Origin: Planococcus sp. (in: firmicutes) | GTDB taxonomy: Bacteria; Bacillota; Bacilli; Bacillales_A; Planococcaceae | Assembly: GCA_030147225.1 (NCBI GenBank) | Contig: JASLAI010000063.1 | Span: 1 to 8,387, forward strand | DNA length: 8,387 nucleotides | Reading direction: 5' to 3' | Part shown: piece by piece, positions 7,258 to 8,387 of the stretch | How the letters are laid out: each line of letters begins with the position of its first letter | Numbering within the stretch: position 1 is the first letter of the stretch | Notes under the pieces: generated by a model | Told to the model about the DNA's origin: nothing | The model's input: the letters and a program-made list of their open reading frames with translations, nothing else | The model's database searches: none | Position numbers and translations under genes: made by a program

Positions 7258-8387
7258 TTAATTTGCCTCCTTAGGAACTTCAATCATGATCGCATCGCCT
7301 TGTCCGCCGCCAGAGCAAATAGCTGCAATGCCGATCCCGCCTCCGCGGCGCTTTAATTCGTAGGCTAATGTTAAAATGATGCGTGCACCGCTCGCACCGA
7401 TTGGGTGTCCAAGTGCGACTGATCCACCGTTGACATTGACTTTTTCAGCATCCAATTCAGCAATTTTTGAACTTGCCAGTGCGACTGCTGCAAACGCTTC
7501 GTTAATTTCGAATAGATCGACATCATCAAGCGATTTGCCGGTTTTCTTCAATAATTCGTTGATCACGATGCCAGGTGTTTCCGGGAATCGGTGTGGATCA
7601 ATTGCCACTTCGGTATGGGCCAGAATGTGAGCCAGTACTTTTTTCCCTTCGTTCTGTGCACGTTCTTCATTCATCAATACAAATGCCACCGCGCCATCGT
7701 TGATGCCAGGCGCATTCCCTGCAGTAATCGTGCCGTCTTTACCAAATGCCGGCTTCAGTTTTGCCAATGCATCAATTGTTGAGTTGGCACGTGGCGCTTC
7801 ATCCACATCAACCGTGATGGGATCTCCTTTTCGCTGCGGAATGTCGATAGCTATAATTTCTTCAGCGAACAGATCCTTCGCCTTGATTGCACGTTCATGT
7901 GAACGGGCTGACCATTCATCCTGTGCTTCGCGTGTCAGATTGAAATCTTCAGCTGTCGAATTTCCGTAAGTCCCCATATGGACTTTATCCGGATGGAAGG
8001 AGCAAGACAGACCGTCATGGACCATTCCGTCGATTACTTGAGCATCGCCCATGCGGTGTCCCCAGCGCGCTTTCGGTAAATAATAAGGTGCGTTCGACAT
8101 GGATTCCATGCCGCCAGCGACGATTACTTCTTCATCACCCAAGCGAATAATCTGATCTGCCAATGTCACGCTGCGCATGCCGGAAGCACATACTTTATTG
8201 ATTGTTTCAGATTTGACGTTATACGGAATACCTGCTTTTTTTGCTGCCTGACGGGAAGGAATCTGCCCTTGTCCTGCCTGCAGAACATTGCCCATAATCA
8301 CTTCCTGAACATCTTCCGGTTGTATTTCTGCACGGTTCATCGCTGCTTTGATCGCTTCTGCCCCAAGTTCACTTGCCGATAAGGTGC
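7258..8387 (-). CDS. mmgA: Acetyl-CoA C-acetyltransferase (thiolase), N-terminus cut by window edge
   Basis: Thiolase-family enzyme that condenses two acetyl-CoA or, in the degradative direction expected here, splits acetoacetyl-CoA with CoA into two acetyl-CoA in the cytosol. The frame stays open to the right edge; 375 residues are visible, and the family is about 390 long, so roughly 20 N-terminal residues and the start are missing. The Met at 8340 is internal: the 15 codons before it (beginning [15 protein letters not shown]) are typical thiolase sequence. The nucleophilic Cys is in INKVCASGM (visible residue 66), the active-site His in [14 protein letters not shown], and the second catalytic Cys in [10 protein letters not shown] near the C-terminus, so the catalytic set is complete. 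It is the first visible gene of the operon; its TAA lies 2 nt before the next ATG. The order thiolase, hydroxyacyl-CoA dehydrogenase, acyl-CoA dehydrogenase matches B. subtilis mmgABC. The symbol is by similarity and order; thlA or atoB would be equivalent names. Confidence 0.95.
   Translation of the reverse strand, partial: TLSASELGAEAIKAAMNRAEIQPEDVQEVIMGNVLQAGQGQIPSRQAAKKAGIPYNVKSETINKVCASGMRSVTLADQIIRLGDEEVIVAGGMESMSNAPYYLPKARWGHRMGDAQVIDGMVHDGLSCSFHPDKVHMGTYGNSTAEDFNLTREAQDEWSARSHERAIKAKDLFAEEIIAIDIPQRKGDPITVDVDEAPRANSTIDALAKLKPAFGKDGTITAGNAPGINDGAVAFVLMNEERAQNEGKKVLAHILAHTEVAIDPHRFPETPGIVINELLKKTGKSLDDVDLFEINEAFAAVALASSKIAELDAEKVNVNGGSVALGHPIGASGARIILTLAYELKRRGGGIGIAAICSGGGQGDAIMIEVPKEAN

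Noticed and set aside
6846..7274. Plus-strand open frame of 142 codons
   Set aside because: It is antisense to the mmgB-type gene, rich in Ser and Cys from reverse-read codons, with no ribosome binding site.
8338..8340. Thiolase start at the Met at 8340
   Set aside because: The frame is open to the window edge and the 15 upstream codons are typical thiolase N-terminal sequence, so the gene is partial.

Overview
The window is a stretch of a Bacillales chromosome. The proteins resemble the acyl-CoA enzymes and fused mutases of Bacillus, Geobacillus and Planococcaceae; the intermediate GC content and strong AGGAGG-type ribosome binding sites fit a Planococcus- or Sporosarcina-like genus. That placement is inference from protein style, since there is no rRNA or other marker here.

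All recognised genes lie on the minus strand in one tightly packed array, so transcription runs from high to low coordinates. The order is acetyl-CoA acetyltransferase (mmgA type, cut by the right edge), 3-hydroxybutyryl-CoA dehydrogenase (mmgB type), acyl-CoA dehydrogenase (mmgC type), a second acyl-CoA dehydrogenase (acdA type, interrupted by an in-frame TAA), a TetR-family regulator, and fused isobutyryl-CoA mutase IcmF. Gaps are 2, 18, 15, 15 and 5 nt, and several Shine-Dalgarno sites sit in or beside the end of the previous gene, as expected of an operon. No promoter is visible; it should lie beyond the right edge.

Together the genes describe C4 acyl-CoA breakdown. IcmF interconverts isobutyryl-CoA (a valine product) and n-butyryl-CoA using adenosylcobalamin. 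An acyl-CoA dehydrogenase makes crotonyl-CoA, the MmgB-type enzyme oxidises 3-hydroxybutyryl-CoA to acetoacetyl-CoA, and the thiolase splits this into two acetyl-CoA. Enoyl-CoA hydratase is the one step not encoded here. The TetR protein is a plausible acyl-CoA-responsive repressor of the operon.

The left 179 bases, downstream of icmF, hold no recognisable gene but contain two small hairpins and a 10-bp palindrome. The clearest anomaly is the nonsense codon in acdA: both halves are in the same frame and otherwise match the family closely, so it is either a very recent lesion or a base-calling error. The rest is well-described metabolism; I saw no convincing new system.
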